In this document: positions 36,243-43,739 of the stretch, piece after piece
Layout: each line of letters starts with the position of its first letter
Numbering within the stretch: position 1 is the stretch's first letter
Source: an uncultured Erysipelotrichaceae bacterium
Lineage (GTDB): Bacteria > Bacillota_I > Bacilli_A > Erysipelotrichales > Coprobacillaceae
Assembly: GCA_910588075.1 (NCBI GenBank)
Contig: CAJUOS010000002.1
Location: 1-64,000 of the forward strand
Direction of reading: 5' to 3'
Length of the DNA: 64,000 nucleotides
Position numbers and translations under genes: made by a program
Notes under the pieces: generated by a model
The model's input: only the letters and a program-made list of their open reading frames with translations
Databases searched by the model: none
Told to the model about the DNA's origin: nothing

Positions 36243-36271
36243 ATTATATTTGATTTTAACAAATTTGTCTA
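36243..36271 (-). promoter_or_regulatory. promoter of the serC-serA operon
   Basis: On the minus strand TAGACA (36266-36271), 17 bases, TATAAT (36243-36248). Confidence 0.65.
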
Positions 36272-36461
36272 CCTATATTATAAAAAAACACAAATTTTAC
36301 ATTATTTTAATAATAATTGTATACAAAAATAAACAATTTATTAGTAATATGATATAAAATTTATTATTTTTATAAAACATTTCACACTTTTCCTTTATAT
36401 TTTCTCTCTAACAATATAATAGATAAGATGAAAAATATTCTCACATTCAATATATAAATAC

Positions 36462-36493
36462 AAAAAACACCTCAAAAGTATAACTCTTGAGGT
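36462..36493 (-). terminator. terminator of the PHP phosphatase gene
   Basis: ACCTCAA and TTGAGGT form the base of a stem closing on AAG/CTC pairs, then a T run on the minus strand. Confidence 0.75.
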
Positions 36494-36505
36494 CCATTAA
36501 TATTT

Positions 36506-37297
36506 TTATTTATACATTCTCTGATATGCTTCACATATATAATTTCCTACATCACTTGGTTTATGAGCATCAGAAGTAAATATAAGTTCAACATGATGTG
36601 TCTTTAATATTTCCAACAATTCATCTGACAACCCTAAATCAGGATGGTTATAACGATAATAACACCCTACATTATTCTCTGCTTTCATATGATATTTATT
36701 CAATAGTTCAGCCATTCTTTCATATGTTGGTTTTAAATCATATGTTGGATATATTTCAAATAATTTAATTGTATCTGGATGTGCTAATTGCGTAAATAGA
36801 TTAGACTGTATCAAATCAAAAACCAATTCATAATACCTTTGATAAATATAGTTAACATCATACTTATCCCATAACAACTCTTTAGAAAAACTCATATCAT
36901 ATAAAATACCATCAATAGAATGAATTGCTCCTACAATAAAATCAAATTGATATTGTGATAAAACTTTTTGAATATAATCTTTATATTGAGGAACATAACA
37001 AACTTCTAAGCCATATTTAACCTTAACTGGTAAATCTAGCTCCTTGATTTCTTTCATTAAATCAACAAAATCACTTACATGATCTTTAAATTTCATTTGT
37101 TTATTTTCTAGCCACTCTTTTTGTATATCATATTGTTTTAAATCTTTATAAATAGGTTCAAATTCTATGAAACGATGTGTATGATCTAATATCTGAATTT
37201 CTTCTAATCCTTTTTTATGTGCTTCATTCACAAATTGTAAAACATACTCTTTTGTGAGTGGTCCATTCTCTAAATGCATATGTCCATCTATCATCAT
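36506..37297 (-). CDS. PHP domain phosphatase (histidinol-phosphatase-like)
   Basis: A 263-residue metal-dependent hydrolase. PHP motifs are visible: DGHMHLENG (residues about 4-12), DHTH (about 38-41), YGLEVCYVP, GAIHSIDG and the C-terminal SDAHKPSDVG. These match HisK-type histidinol-phosphatases. No other his gene is nearby and such proteins are often generic phosphoesterases, so the substrate is uncertain. AAAGGAG precedes two adjacent ATG codons (37297 and 37294), and either may be used. It is divergent from the GTPase pair. Confidence 0.82.
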   Translation of the reverse strand: MMIDGHMHLENGPLTKEYVLQFVNEAHKKGLEEIQILDHTHRFIEFEPIYKDLKQYDIQKEWLENKQMKFKDHVSDFVDLMKEIKELDLPVKVKYGLEVCYVPQYKDYIQKVLSQYQFDFIVGAIHSIDGILYDMSFSKELLWDKYDVNYIYQRYYELVFDLIQSNLFTQLAHPDTIKLFEIYPTYDLKPTYERMAELLNKYHMKAENNVGCYYRYNHPDLGLSDELLEILKTHHVELIFTSDAHKPSDVGNYICEAYQRMYK

Positions 37298-37399
37298 TGA
37301 TTCTCCTTTATTTTCATCATACTACACATTATATCTATTTTTTTATTTAAAGTCATGGATTAATTTATAATTGTCTTAAAGTATTGTATGATATTTCAT

Positions 37400-37428
37400 T
37401 TGCCTGTTAAAAATACGAGTGTTATAAT
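37400..37428 (+). promoter_or_regulatory. promoter of the GTPase pair
   Basis: TTGCCT (37400-37405), 17 bases, TATAAT (37423-37428). It places transcription start near 37435, so an upstream in-frame ATG at 37388 cannot be used. Confidence 0.7.
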
Positions 37429-37450
37429 ACATACAGAAAGAAGGTATATT

Positions 37451-38566
37451 ATGAGTAAAGTAGATATAATTTCTGGTTTTTTAGGAGCTGGAAAAACAAC
37501 ATTAATTAAAAAACTTATTCAAGACTGTTTAAGTAATGAAAAAGTTGTTTTAATTGAAAATGAATTTGGTGAGATTGGAATTGATGGATCTTTTCTTAAA
37601 GATGCTGATATTGAAATTACAGAAATGAACTCAGGATGTATTTGTTGTTCATTGGTTGGTGATTTTAGTGAAGCCTTAAAGAAAGTTGTTCATGAATACC
37701 ATCCTGATCGTATTATCATTGAACCATCTGGAGTTGGAAAGCTATCTGATGTTATTCAAGCTGTAATTGATGTTCATGATAGTGAACTTGAATTAAATAG
37801 TTTTGTAGCTGTGATTGATGTTAAAAAATGTAAATCTTATTCATTAAATTTTGGTGAATTTTTTAATAATCAAATAGAATATGCTTCTACCATTATTTTA
37901 AGTAGAACTCAAGATATGTCTTTGGATAAAATACAAGATGTTATTAACCTTATTAAGCAATTAAACACAAAAGCAAATATTATAACAACACCTTGGAATG
38001 ATTTAAATGGTCTAACTATTTTAAATGCTATGGAAAATAAAGATTCTTTAAAAGAAATATTAATGAAAGAAGCAGCTATATGTCCAGAATGTGGACATCA
38101 TCATGAAGAACACGAATGTTGTCATGGAAAACATCATCACGAAGAACACGAATGTTGTCATGGAAAACACCATCACGAAGAACACGAATGTTGTCATGGA
38201 AAACACCATCATGAAGAACATCAATGTTGTCATGGAGAACATCATCATGAAGAGCATGAATGTTGTCATGAGGGACATCATCATGCTGATGAAGTTTTCA
38301 CAAGCATTGGAAAAGAAACTATTCAAACATATACATATGAACAATTAAAAACTATTCTTGAACAACTTTCTTCATCTCAAGAATTGGGGAATATCTTACG
38401 TGCTAAAGGAATTCTTCCTACGCCTGAAAATACTTGGTTACATTTCGATATGGTGCCTGGTGAATACGAAATTCGTGAAGGTTCTGCCGATTATACTGGT
38501 CGCTTATGCGTAATTGGTAAAGACCTTATTGAAGAAAAAATTTGGAATTTATTTGGAGTCAAATAA
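37451..38566 (+). CDS. COG0523 family GTPase with His/Cys-rich repeat
   Basis: A 371-residue CobW/ZNG1-type metallochaperone GTPase. The P-loop is SGFLGAGKTT (residues 8-17), the metal-binding CxCC is GCICC (C63, C65, C66), and the C-terminal CobW_C domain has GNILRAKGIL and GEYEIREGSADYTGRLCVIG. Between them, residues 216-278 are five 12-residue repeats of the type HHHEEHECCHGK plus a final HHH, likely zinc-binding. The family delivers Zn2+ or other metals under limitation. The start is supported by GAAGG and the promoter. It overlaps the next gene by one base. Confidence 0.88.
   Translation: MSKVDIISGFLGAGKTTLIKKLIQDCLSNEKVVLIENEFGEIGIDGSFLKDADIEITEMNSGCICCSLVGDFSEALKKVVHEYHPDRIIIEPSGVGKLSDVIQAVIDVHDSELELNSFVAVIDVKKCKSYSLNFGEFFNNQIEYASTIILSRTQDMSLDKIQDVINLIKQLNTKANIITTPWNDLNGLTILNAMENKDSLKEILMKEAAICPECGHHHEEHECCHGKHHHEEHECCHGKHHHEEHECCHGKHHHEEHQCCHGEHHHEEHECCHEGHHHADEVFTSIGKETIQTYTYEQLKTILEQLSSSQELGNILRAKGILPTPENTWLHFDMVPGEYEIREGSADYTGRLCVIGKDLIEEKIWNLFGVK
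38096..38284 (+). repeat. coding tandem repeat, 36 bp x 5
   Basis: Five 36-bp units (38096, 38132, 38168, 38204 and 38240) encode HHHEEHECCHGK variants, then one HHH. Units 1-3 differ by only a few silent changes; units 4 and 5 carry E-to-Q, K-to-E and GK-to-EG changes. It is a low-complexity metal-binding array that could vary in copy number. Confidence 0.9.
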
Positions 38567-39507
38567 TGAAAACAAGAATTTATTTATTTACTGGTTTTTT
38601 AGATAGTGGAAAATCAACATTCATTAATGATACTTTAACAACTACTGATTTTTGTGAAAATGAAAAATCTTTATTAATTGTTAGTGAACAAGGCGAAATT
38701 GAATATAATCAAGAACAATTAGAATCATTTAATTGTGATATTGTTTATGTAACAAGTGAAGAACAATGGACATATGAATATTTTGAAGAATTAAAAAACA
38801 AATATAATCCTACTCAGATTTTAGTAGAATTAAATGGTATGTATAATGTGAATAGATTTTTAGCATGTAGTTTACCTGATGAATGGCAAGTTGTACAAGT
38901 TTTAACAACAATTAATGCTCAAACATTTGCTTTATATATTCAAAATATGCGATCTTTATTGTTTCAACATGTTGTTCATACTGATTTGTTAATATTTAAT
39001 AGAATTAATGATTCTATTAAAAAATCATTTTTAAGAAATAATATCAAAGCAATAAATTCACATTGTCAAATTATATATGAAAAAGAAGATGGTACTGTGA
39101 ATACTTTAGATGAAGATGAATTACCTTTTGATATTACTAGTGATGAATTAGAAATATTAGATCATGATTTTGGTATCTTTTGTATGGATGCCTTAGATCA
39201 TCCTGATAAATATGAAGGTAAAACAATTACTATGAAAGGGAAGTTTATTGGTAGAGATAAACAATTAGAAGATGGATTTGTTATAGGGAGATTAGCTATG
39301 GTATGTTGTGAAGAAGATACTTCCTTAATAGGTATGGTATGTTTACATCCTGCCGCTAAACAGCTTATACCAGATGAATGGATTCAAGTTAAAGGAAAAA
39401 TTGAACTTGAATTTGATAATGAATTAGGTGGAAATGTTTGTATATTGAAAGTAGATGATTTAAAAGTTGTTCCACCTTTAGAAAATGAATATGTTACTTT
39501 TGATTAA
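38566..39507 (+). CDS. GTPase-like protein fused to a DUF1980/YcgQ-like domain
   Basis: A 313-residue protein. The N-terminal half is COG0523-like (P-loop FTGFLDSGKSTF at residues about 7-18, and LVELNGMYNVNRF) but lacks the CxCC metal motif of its neighbour. The C-terminal part (about 205-310: HPDKYEGKTITMKGKFIGRD and GFVIGRLAMVCCEEDTSLIG) resembles DUF1980, normally part of the YcgQ/TIGR03943 partner of a COG0701 permease. The ATG overlaps the upstream stop (TAATG), so the pair is coupled. The domain call is by pattern. Confidence 0.75.
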   Translation: MKTRIYLFTGFLDSGKSTFINDTLTTTDFCENEKSLLIVSEQGEIEYNQEQLESFNCDIVYVTSEEQWTYEYFEELKNKYNPTQILVELNGMYNVNRFLACSLPDEWQVVQVLTTINAQTFALYIQNMRSLLFQHVVHTDLLIFNRINDSIKKSFLRNNIKAINSHCQIIYEKEDGTVNTLDEDELPFDITSDELEILDHDFGIFCMDALDHPDKYEGKTITMKGKFIGRDKQLEDGFVIGRLAMVCCEEDTSLIGMVCLHPAAKQLIPDEWIQVKGKIELEFDNELGGNVCILKVDDLKVVPPLENEYVTFD

Positions 39508-39560
39508 TCTAGTGTCTATAATAAAATTAATAATAAATATGAGATAAAAGAGGTGGAAAA

Positions 39561-40751
39561 ATGTTAAAAAAAATAATTGTTATTTCGCTTACACTTGGAT
39601 TGCTATTAGGGGGATCAATAGCTCAAGTAACCCCTATACAAAATTCTGTTATTGAAGTCCAAGCGAAAGCTAAAATTAAACTTAATGCTACAAAAAAGAC
39701 AATTGATAAAGGGAAAACTTATACATTAAAAGTTTCTGGGACAAGCAAAAAAGTAAAATGGTCTTCTAGTAATAAGAGTGTTGCAACTGTTTCTTCTAAA
39801 GGAAAAGTAACTGCTAAAAAAGCTGGGACTGCAACTATTTCTGCTAAAGTTAGTGGAAAAACATTGAAATGTAAGATTACAGTTAAAAATCCTATCAAGC
39901 TTAATGTAACTTCTAAAACCTTATATAAAGGAAATACTTACACTTTAAAAGTTTCAGGAACAAGTAAAAAAGTAACTTGGTCTTCTAGTAATAAGAGCGT
40001 TGCGACTGTTTCCTCTAAAGGAAAAGTAACTGCTAAAAAAGCTGGGACTGCAACTATTTCTGCTAAAGTTAGTGGAAAAACATTGAAATGTAAAATTACA
40101 GTTAAAAATCCAATAACTCGTCAAAAAATTGTAGTTATTGATGCTGGTCATCAAGCTAAAGGAAATAATGCTAAAGAACCTATTGGTCCAGGAGCAAAAG
40201 AAAAGAAAGCAAAGGTAACAACTGGAACAACAGGAAAATGGACAAAGAAAAAAGAGTCTGAAATTAATCTTGCTGTGGCTAAAAAATTACAAAAAGAGCT
40301 TGAAAAAAGAGGATACAAGGTTATCATGGTAAGAACAAAACAAAATGTAAATATTTCTAATAAACAAAGAGCTGACATAGCTAATAAAGCAAAAGCAGAT
40401 GCTTTTATTAGATTACATTGTGATGGAAGTAACAATAAAAGTGTCAATGGCGCTCATACAATTGCTCCAACATCAAAAAACAAATATGTTCCTAAAAAAG
40501 TAAAATCATCTTCACAAAAACTAGCACAATCAATTATTAGTAGTTTTTGCAATAAAACAAAAGCTAAAAATAGGAAAGTAAGTTATAGAGATGATATGAG
40601 TGGAATCAATTGGTGTAAAGTTCCTGTAACAATTATTGAAATGGGATTTATGTCAAATAAAGAAGAAGATAAAAAACTTGCAACTTCTGCATATCAAACA
40701 AAATGTGCTTTAGGAATTGCTAATGGAATAGATAATTATTTTAAAAAATAA
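39561..40751 (+). CDS. secreted N-acetylmuramoyl-L-alanine amidase with two Big_2 domains
   Basis: A 396-residue secreted protein. Signal peptide about 1-35; two 73-residue bacterial Ig-like (Big_2) repeats (39675-39893 and 39894-40112); then an Amidase_3 domain (residues about 190-395) with Zn ligands in VIDAGH, the ESEINL Glu and LHCDG, plus the catalytic IEMGFMSN. It cleaves the amide bond between muramic acid and the stem peptide. AGAGGTGG precedes the ATG. It is paired with a paralogue whose first repeat is nearly identical. A TATAAT lies at about 39518. Confidence 0.92.
   Translation: MLKKIIVISLTLGLLLGGSIAQVTPIQNSVIEVQAKAKIKLNATKKTIDKGKTYTLKVSGTSKKVKWSSSNKSVATVSSKGKVTAKKAGTATISAKVSGKTLKCKITVKNPIKLNVTSKTLYKGNTYTLKVSGTSKKVTWSSSNKSVATVSSKGKVTAKKAGTATISAKVSGKTLKCKITVKNPITRQKIVVIDAGHQAKGNNAKEPIGPGAKEKKAKVTTGTTGKWTKKKESEINLAVAKKLQKELEKRGYKVIMVRTKQNVNISNKQRADIANKAKADAFIRLHCDGSNNKSVNGAHTIAPTSKNKYVPKKVKSSSQKLAQSIISSFCNKTKAKNRKVSYRDDMSGINWCKVPVTIIEMGFMSNKEEDKKLATSAYQTKCALGIANGIDNYFKK
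39675..40112 (+). repeat. two 219-bp Big_2-encoding repeats
   Basis: Units at 39675-39893 and 39894-40112 encode about 73 residues each (IKLN-TxKTLxKGxTYTLKVSG ... KCKITVKNP). They belong to the same repeat family as the four units at 40951-41826. Confidence 0.9.
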
Positions 40752-40787
40752 TTATCTTTTTTTATGATAAAGTTTTCAATTAAACTA

Positions 40788-40817
40788 TTCATTATACATA
40801 AAATAATGTATAATGAA
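40788..40817 (+). promoter_or_regulatory. 12-bp perfect inverted repeat over the -10 box of the Big_2/Ltp gene
   Basis: TTCATTATACAT, 6 bases, ATGTATAATGAA. The right arm contains the TATAAT (40809-40814) that would serve as the -10 of the downstream gene. It has no T tract, so an operator is more likely than a terminator. Confidence 0.5.
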
Positions 40818-40836
40818 TTTAGAAAGAGGTGGAAAA

Positions 40837-42267
40837 ATGATAAAGAAAATTATAATCTCATCACTTACAATCGGTGTATTGTTAGGTGTTCCTATGGCAC
40901 AAGGATTACCTATACAAAATCCAATTGTAGAAGTCCAAGCGAAAGCTAAAATTAAACTTAATGCTACAAAAAAGACAATTGATAAAGGGAAAACTTATAC
41001 ATTAAAAGTTTCTGGGACAAGCAAAAAAGTAAAATGGTCTTCTAGTAATAAGAGTGTTGCAACTGTTTCTTCTAAAGGAAAAGTAACTGCTAAAAAAGCT
41101 GGGACTGCAACTATTTCTGCTAAAGTTAGTGGAAAAACATTGAAATGTAAGATTACAGTTAAAAATCCGATCAAGCTTAATGCAACTTCTAAAACTTTAT
41201 ACAAAGGAAATACTTACACTTTAAAAGTTTCAGGAACAAGCAAAAAAGTAACTTGGTCTTCTAGTAATAAGAGCGTTGCGACTGTTTCTTCTAAAGGAAA
41301 AGTAACTGCTAAAAAAGCTGGTACTGCAACTATTTCTGCTAAAGTTAGTGGGAAAACATTGAAATGTAAGATTACAGTTAAAAATCCTATCAAGCTTAAT
41401 GTAACTTCTAAAACTTTATACAAAGGAGATACTTATACTTTAAAAGTTTCTGGAACAAGTAAAAAAGTAACTTGGTCTTCTAGCAATAAGAGTGTTGCGA
41501 CTGTTTCTTCTAAAGGAAAAGTAACTACTAAAAAAGCTGGTACTGCAACTATTTCTGCTAAAGTTGATGGAAAAACATTGAAATGTAAGATTACAGTTAA
41601 AAATCCTATTAAAATTAATGTTACATCTAAAACTCTATACAAAGGAAATACTTATACATTAAAAATTACTGGAACAAGTAAAAAAGTAACTTGGTCTTCT
41701 AGTAATACAAGTGTTGCAACTGTATCTTCTACTGGAAAAGTAACTGCTAAAAATGCTGGAACTGCAACTATTTCTGCTAAAGTTGATGGAAAAACATTAA
41801 AATGCAAGATTACTGTTAAAAACTCTAATACAGCTAATGATCAAGCTGTTAGAAAAGCAAAGAGCTATTTAGAAATAATCCTTTTCTCTCGTCAAGGACT
41901 TATTAAACAATTAGAATATGATGGTTTTACTCATAGTCAGGCTGTTTATGGTGTTGATCATTGTGGTGCTAATTGGAATGCACAAGCTTTGAAAAGAGCA
42001 AAAAGTTATTTAGAAATCATGGCTTTCTCTCGTCAAGGACTTATTGATCAATTAGAATATGATGGTTTTACTGCTAGTGAAGTAACTTATGCCATTAATA
42101 ATTGTGGTGCCAATTGGAATCAACAAGCTGTTAGAAAAGCTAAATCTTATTTAGAAATCATGTCATTTTCTCGTCAAAGACTTATTGATCAATTAGAATA
42201 TGATGGTTTTACTTATAGTCAAGCTGTTTATGGTGTTGATCATTGTGGTGTTATTTGGGATGAATAA
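40837..42267 (+). CDS. secreted protein with four Big_2 domains and three Ltp-like repeats
   Basis: A 476-residue secreted protein. The signal peptide (residues about 1-32) has no lipobox Cys. Four 73-residue Big_2 repeats (41, 114, 187 and 260 onwards by spacing) are followed by three 47-residue repeats (41845, 41986, 42127) of the type A-RKAKSYLEIxxFSRQGLIDQLEYDGFT-S-A-Y-CGANW. The last resembles PF07553, the Ltp host cell surface lipoprotein repeat; Ltp of phage TP-J34 blocks phage DNA injection. The start follows AGAGGTGG and not an in-frame ATG at 40813, which lies in the -10 region. Confidence 0.85.
   Translation: MIKKIIISSLTIGVLLGVPMAQGLPIQNPIVEVQAKAKIKLNATKKTIDKGKTYTLKVSGTSKKVKWSSSNKSVATVSSKGKVTAKKAGTATISAKVSGKTLKCKITVKNPIKLNATSKTLYKGNTYTLKVSGTSKKVTWSSSNKSVATVSSKGKVTAKKAGTATISAKVSGKTLKCKITVKNPIKLNVTSKTLYKGDTYTLKVSGTSKKVTWSSSNKSVATVSSKGKVTTKKAGTATISAKVDGKTLKCKITVKNPIKINVTSKTLYKGNTYTLKITGTSKKVTWSSSNTSVATVSSTGKVTAKNAGTATISAKVDGKTLKCKITVKNSNTANDQAVRKAKSYLEIILFSRQGLIKQLEYDGFTHSQAVYGVDHCGANWNAQALKRAKSYLEIMAFSRQGLIDQLEYDGFTASEVTYAINNCGANWNQQAVRKAKSYLEIMSFSRQRLIDQLEYDGFTYSQAVYGVDHCGVIWDE
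40951..41826 (+). repeat. four 219-bp Big_2-encoding repeats
   Basis: Units start at 40951, 41170, 41389 and 41608. The first is nearly identical to the first unit of the amidase gene; the last is the most divergent. Confidence 0.9.
41845..42264 (+). repeat. three 141-bp Ltp-like coding repeats
   Basis: Units start at 41845, 41986 and 42127 and encode 47-residue helical repeats with conserved KSYLEI, FSRQ, LEYDGFT and CG-W. Confidence 0.9.
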
Positions 42268-42277
42268 TTAAAACTTA

Positions 42278-42309
42278 AAGCTGTAACATATGTTACAGCT
42301 TCTTTTTTT
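42278..42309 (+). terminator. terminator of the Big_2/Ltp gene
   Basis: A 24-bp perfect palindrome (half AAGCTGTAACAT) followed by C and seven T. It may also slow minus-strand transcripts of the convergent bgl operon. Confidence 0.9.
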
Positions 42310-42323
42310 AAGAAATATAAATT

Positions 42324-43739
42324 TTATTTATGACTTCTTTTCTGTTGTGATAAAAAATCTTTAAACCAGTAAAAAGAATCTTTTTTAATTCTTTTATATG
42401 TTCCTTTTCCTTCATCATCTTTATCAACATAAATAAAACCATATCTTTTTTTCATTTCTCCTGTTGTTGCTGATACCAAATCAATTGGTCCCCAAACAAG
42501 ATATCCAATACAATTTACTGAATCTTCTTCTATTGCTTTATTTAATTCATTTATATGTTTCTTAAGATAATCAATTCTAGATAAATCATGAATATATCCA
42601 TCTTCTACCTTTTCATTTAAACCAATTCCATTCTCTGTTATTAAAATAGGCAAATGATAATATCTATCTAACATATTTAAAACATATCTTAAACCAATAG
42701 GGTCAATAGATATTCCCCATTTTGTTTCTTCCAAATATGGATTAAAATAACCACCAAACATAGCTTTTTCACCACTATCATCAAAACTACTCACTTCACT
42801 ACAATAATAATTAACACCTATAAAATCTATTGTTCCTTCTTGAAAGTCATTTATATCTTCACTTCTAATATCTAGATTAATTTCCAATTTCTGATATTCT
42901 TTAAGTTTATATTTTGGATACTCACCTTTAGTCATTGCATCTAATTGATATAAATCTTTATGACTATCTTCAAAAGCCTTCATAACATCTAAAGGATGAC
43001 ATGTTTTTGGATAAAATGGAGTTATACCAAAAACACAACCAACTTGATTACTTGAATCAATTTCATGAGCCATTTTAACAACTTTCGCATTAGCCAATGA
43101 GATATGATAAGATACTCTTGCTTCAAATTCTTTCTTATCATTAAATTGTGAACATCTTAAACCTGTTAAAATATAAGTAAATGTATCAGAATAAGGACTA
43201 TCTAAATCAATATGATTCATTTCATTAAATGTTATCCATCTTTTGACTTTACCTTTCAAAGATTTCATGACTGTTTGACAATAACGTACAAATAAATCAA
43301 TAGTCTGACGATTATACCAAGATTGATATTGATGAACGATATGAATAGGTATTTCAAAATGATAAAGAGTAACAATAGGTTCAATATCATACTTTATTAA
43401 TTCATCAATAACTTTATGATAAAAGTTCAATCCTTCTTGATTAGGAACAACATCATCACCTTGAGGGTATATTCTTGACCAATCAATAGATATCCTTAAT
43501 GCTGTAAATCCCATTTCCGCAAATAAAGCAATATCTTCTTTATAACGATGATAAAAATCTATTCCTGTATGATTAGGATAAACAACACCTTCTTCAATAT
43601 GTGAATAAACTTGTCTTATTTTATCTTTACTTCCTACACCAACATAATCCATGATTGAAGGACCTTTTCCACCTTCATTATATGCTCCTTCACATTGATG
43701 AGCAGAAATACTTCCACCCCATAAAAAAGATTGTTTCAT
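42324..43739 (-). CDS. GH1 6-phospho-beta-glucosidase of the bgl operon
   Basis: A 471-residue GH1 enzyme that hydrolyses the phosphorylated sugar delivered by the PTS protein next to it. Acid/base E173 (TFNE), nucleophile E369 (ITENGIG), and the 6-phosphate site SATTGEMKKRYGFIYVD. The ATG at 43739 overlaps the PTS stop (TAATG) and follows GGTGG, so it is translationally coupled; an upstream in-frame start at 43763 lies within the PTS gene. It is the last gene of the licT-type/PTS/GH1 operon. Confidence 0.94.
   Translation of the reverse strand: MKQSFLWGGSISAHQCEGAYNEGGKGPSIMDYVGVGSKDKIRQVYSHIEEGVVYPNHTGIDFYHRYKEDIALFAEMGFTALRISIDWSRIYPQGDDVVPNQEGLNFYHKVIDELIKYDIEPIVTLYHFEIPIHIVHQYQSWYNRQTIDLFVRYCQTVMKSLKGKVKRWITFNEMNHIDLDSPYSDTFTYILTGLRCSQFNDKKEFEARVSYHISLANAKVVKMAHEIDSSNQVGCVFGITPFYPKTCHPLDVMKAFEDSHKDLYQLDAMTKGEYPKYKLKEYQKLEINLDIRSEDINDFQEGTIDFIGVNYYCSEVSSFDDSGEKAMFGGYFNPYLEETKWGISIDPIGLRYVLNMLDRYYHLPILITENGIGLNEKVEDGYIHDLSRIDYLKKHINELNKAIEEDSVNCIGYLVWGPIDLVSATTGEMKKRYGFIYVDKDDEGKGTYKRIKKDSFYWFKDFLSQQKRSHK

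Noticed and set aside
38060..38348. Long Met/Phe-rich open frames on both strands over the His-rich repeat
   Set aside because: They are mirror frames of the 36-bp coding repeat, with repetitive composition and no ribosome binding site.
40995..41642. Three evenly spaced minus-strand open frames of 69 residues
   Set aside because: Their 219-bp period equals the Big_2 repeat; they are antisense shadows of the coding repeats.
39675..41826. Regular DNA repeats considered as a CRISPR or other repeat array
   Set aside because: Units are contiguous, in frame, 219 bp long and have no unique spacers; they encode Ig-like domains.
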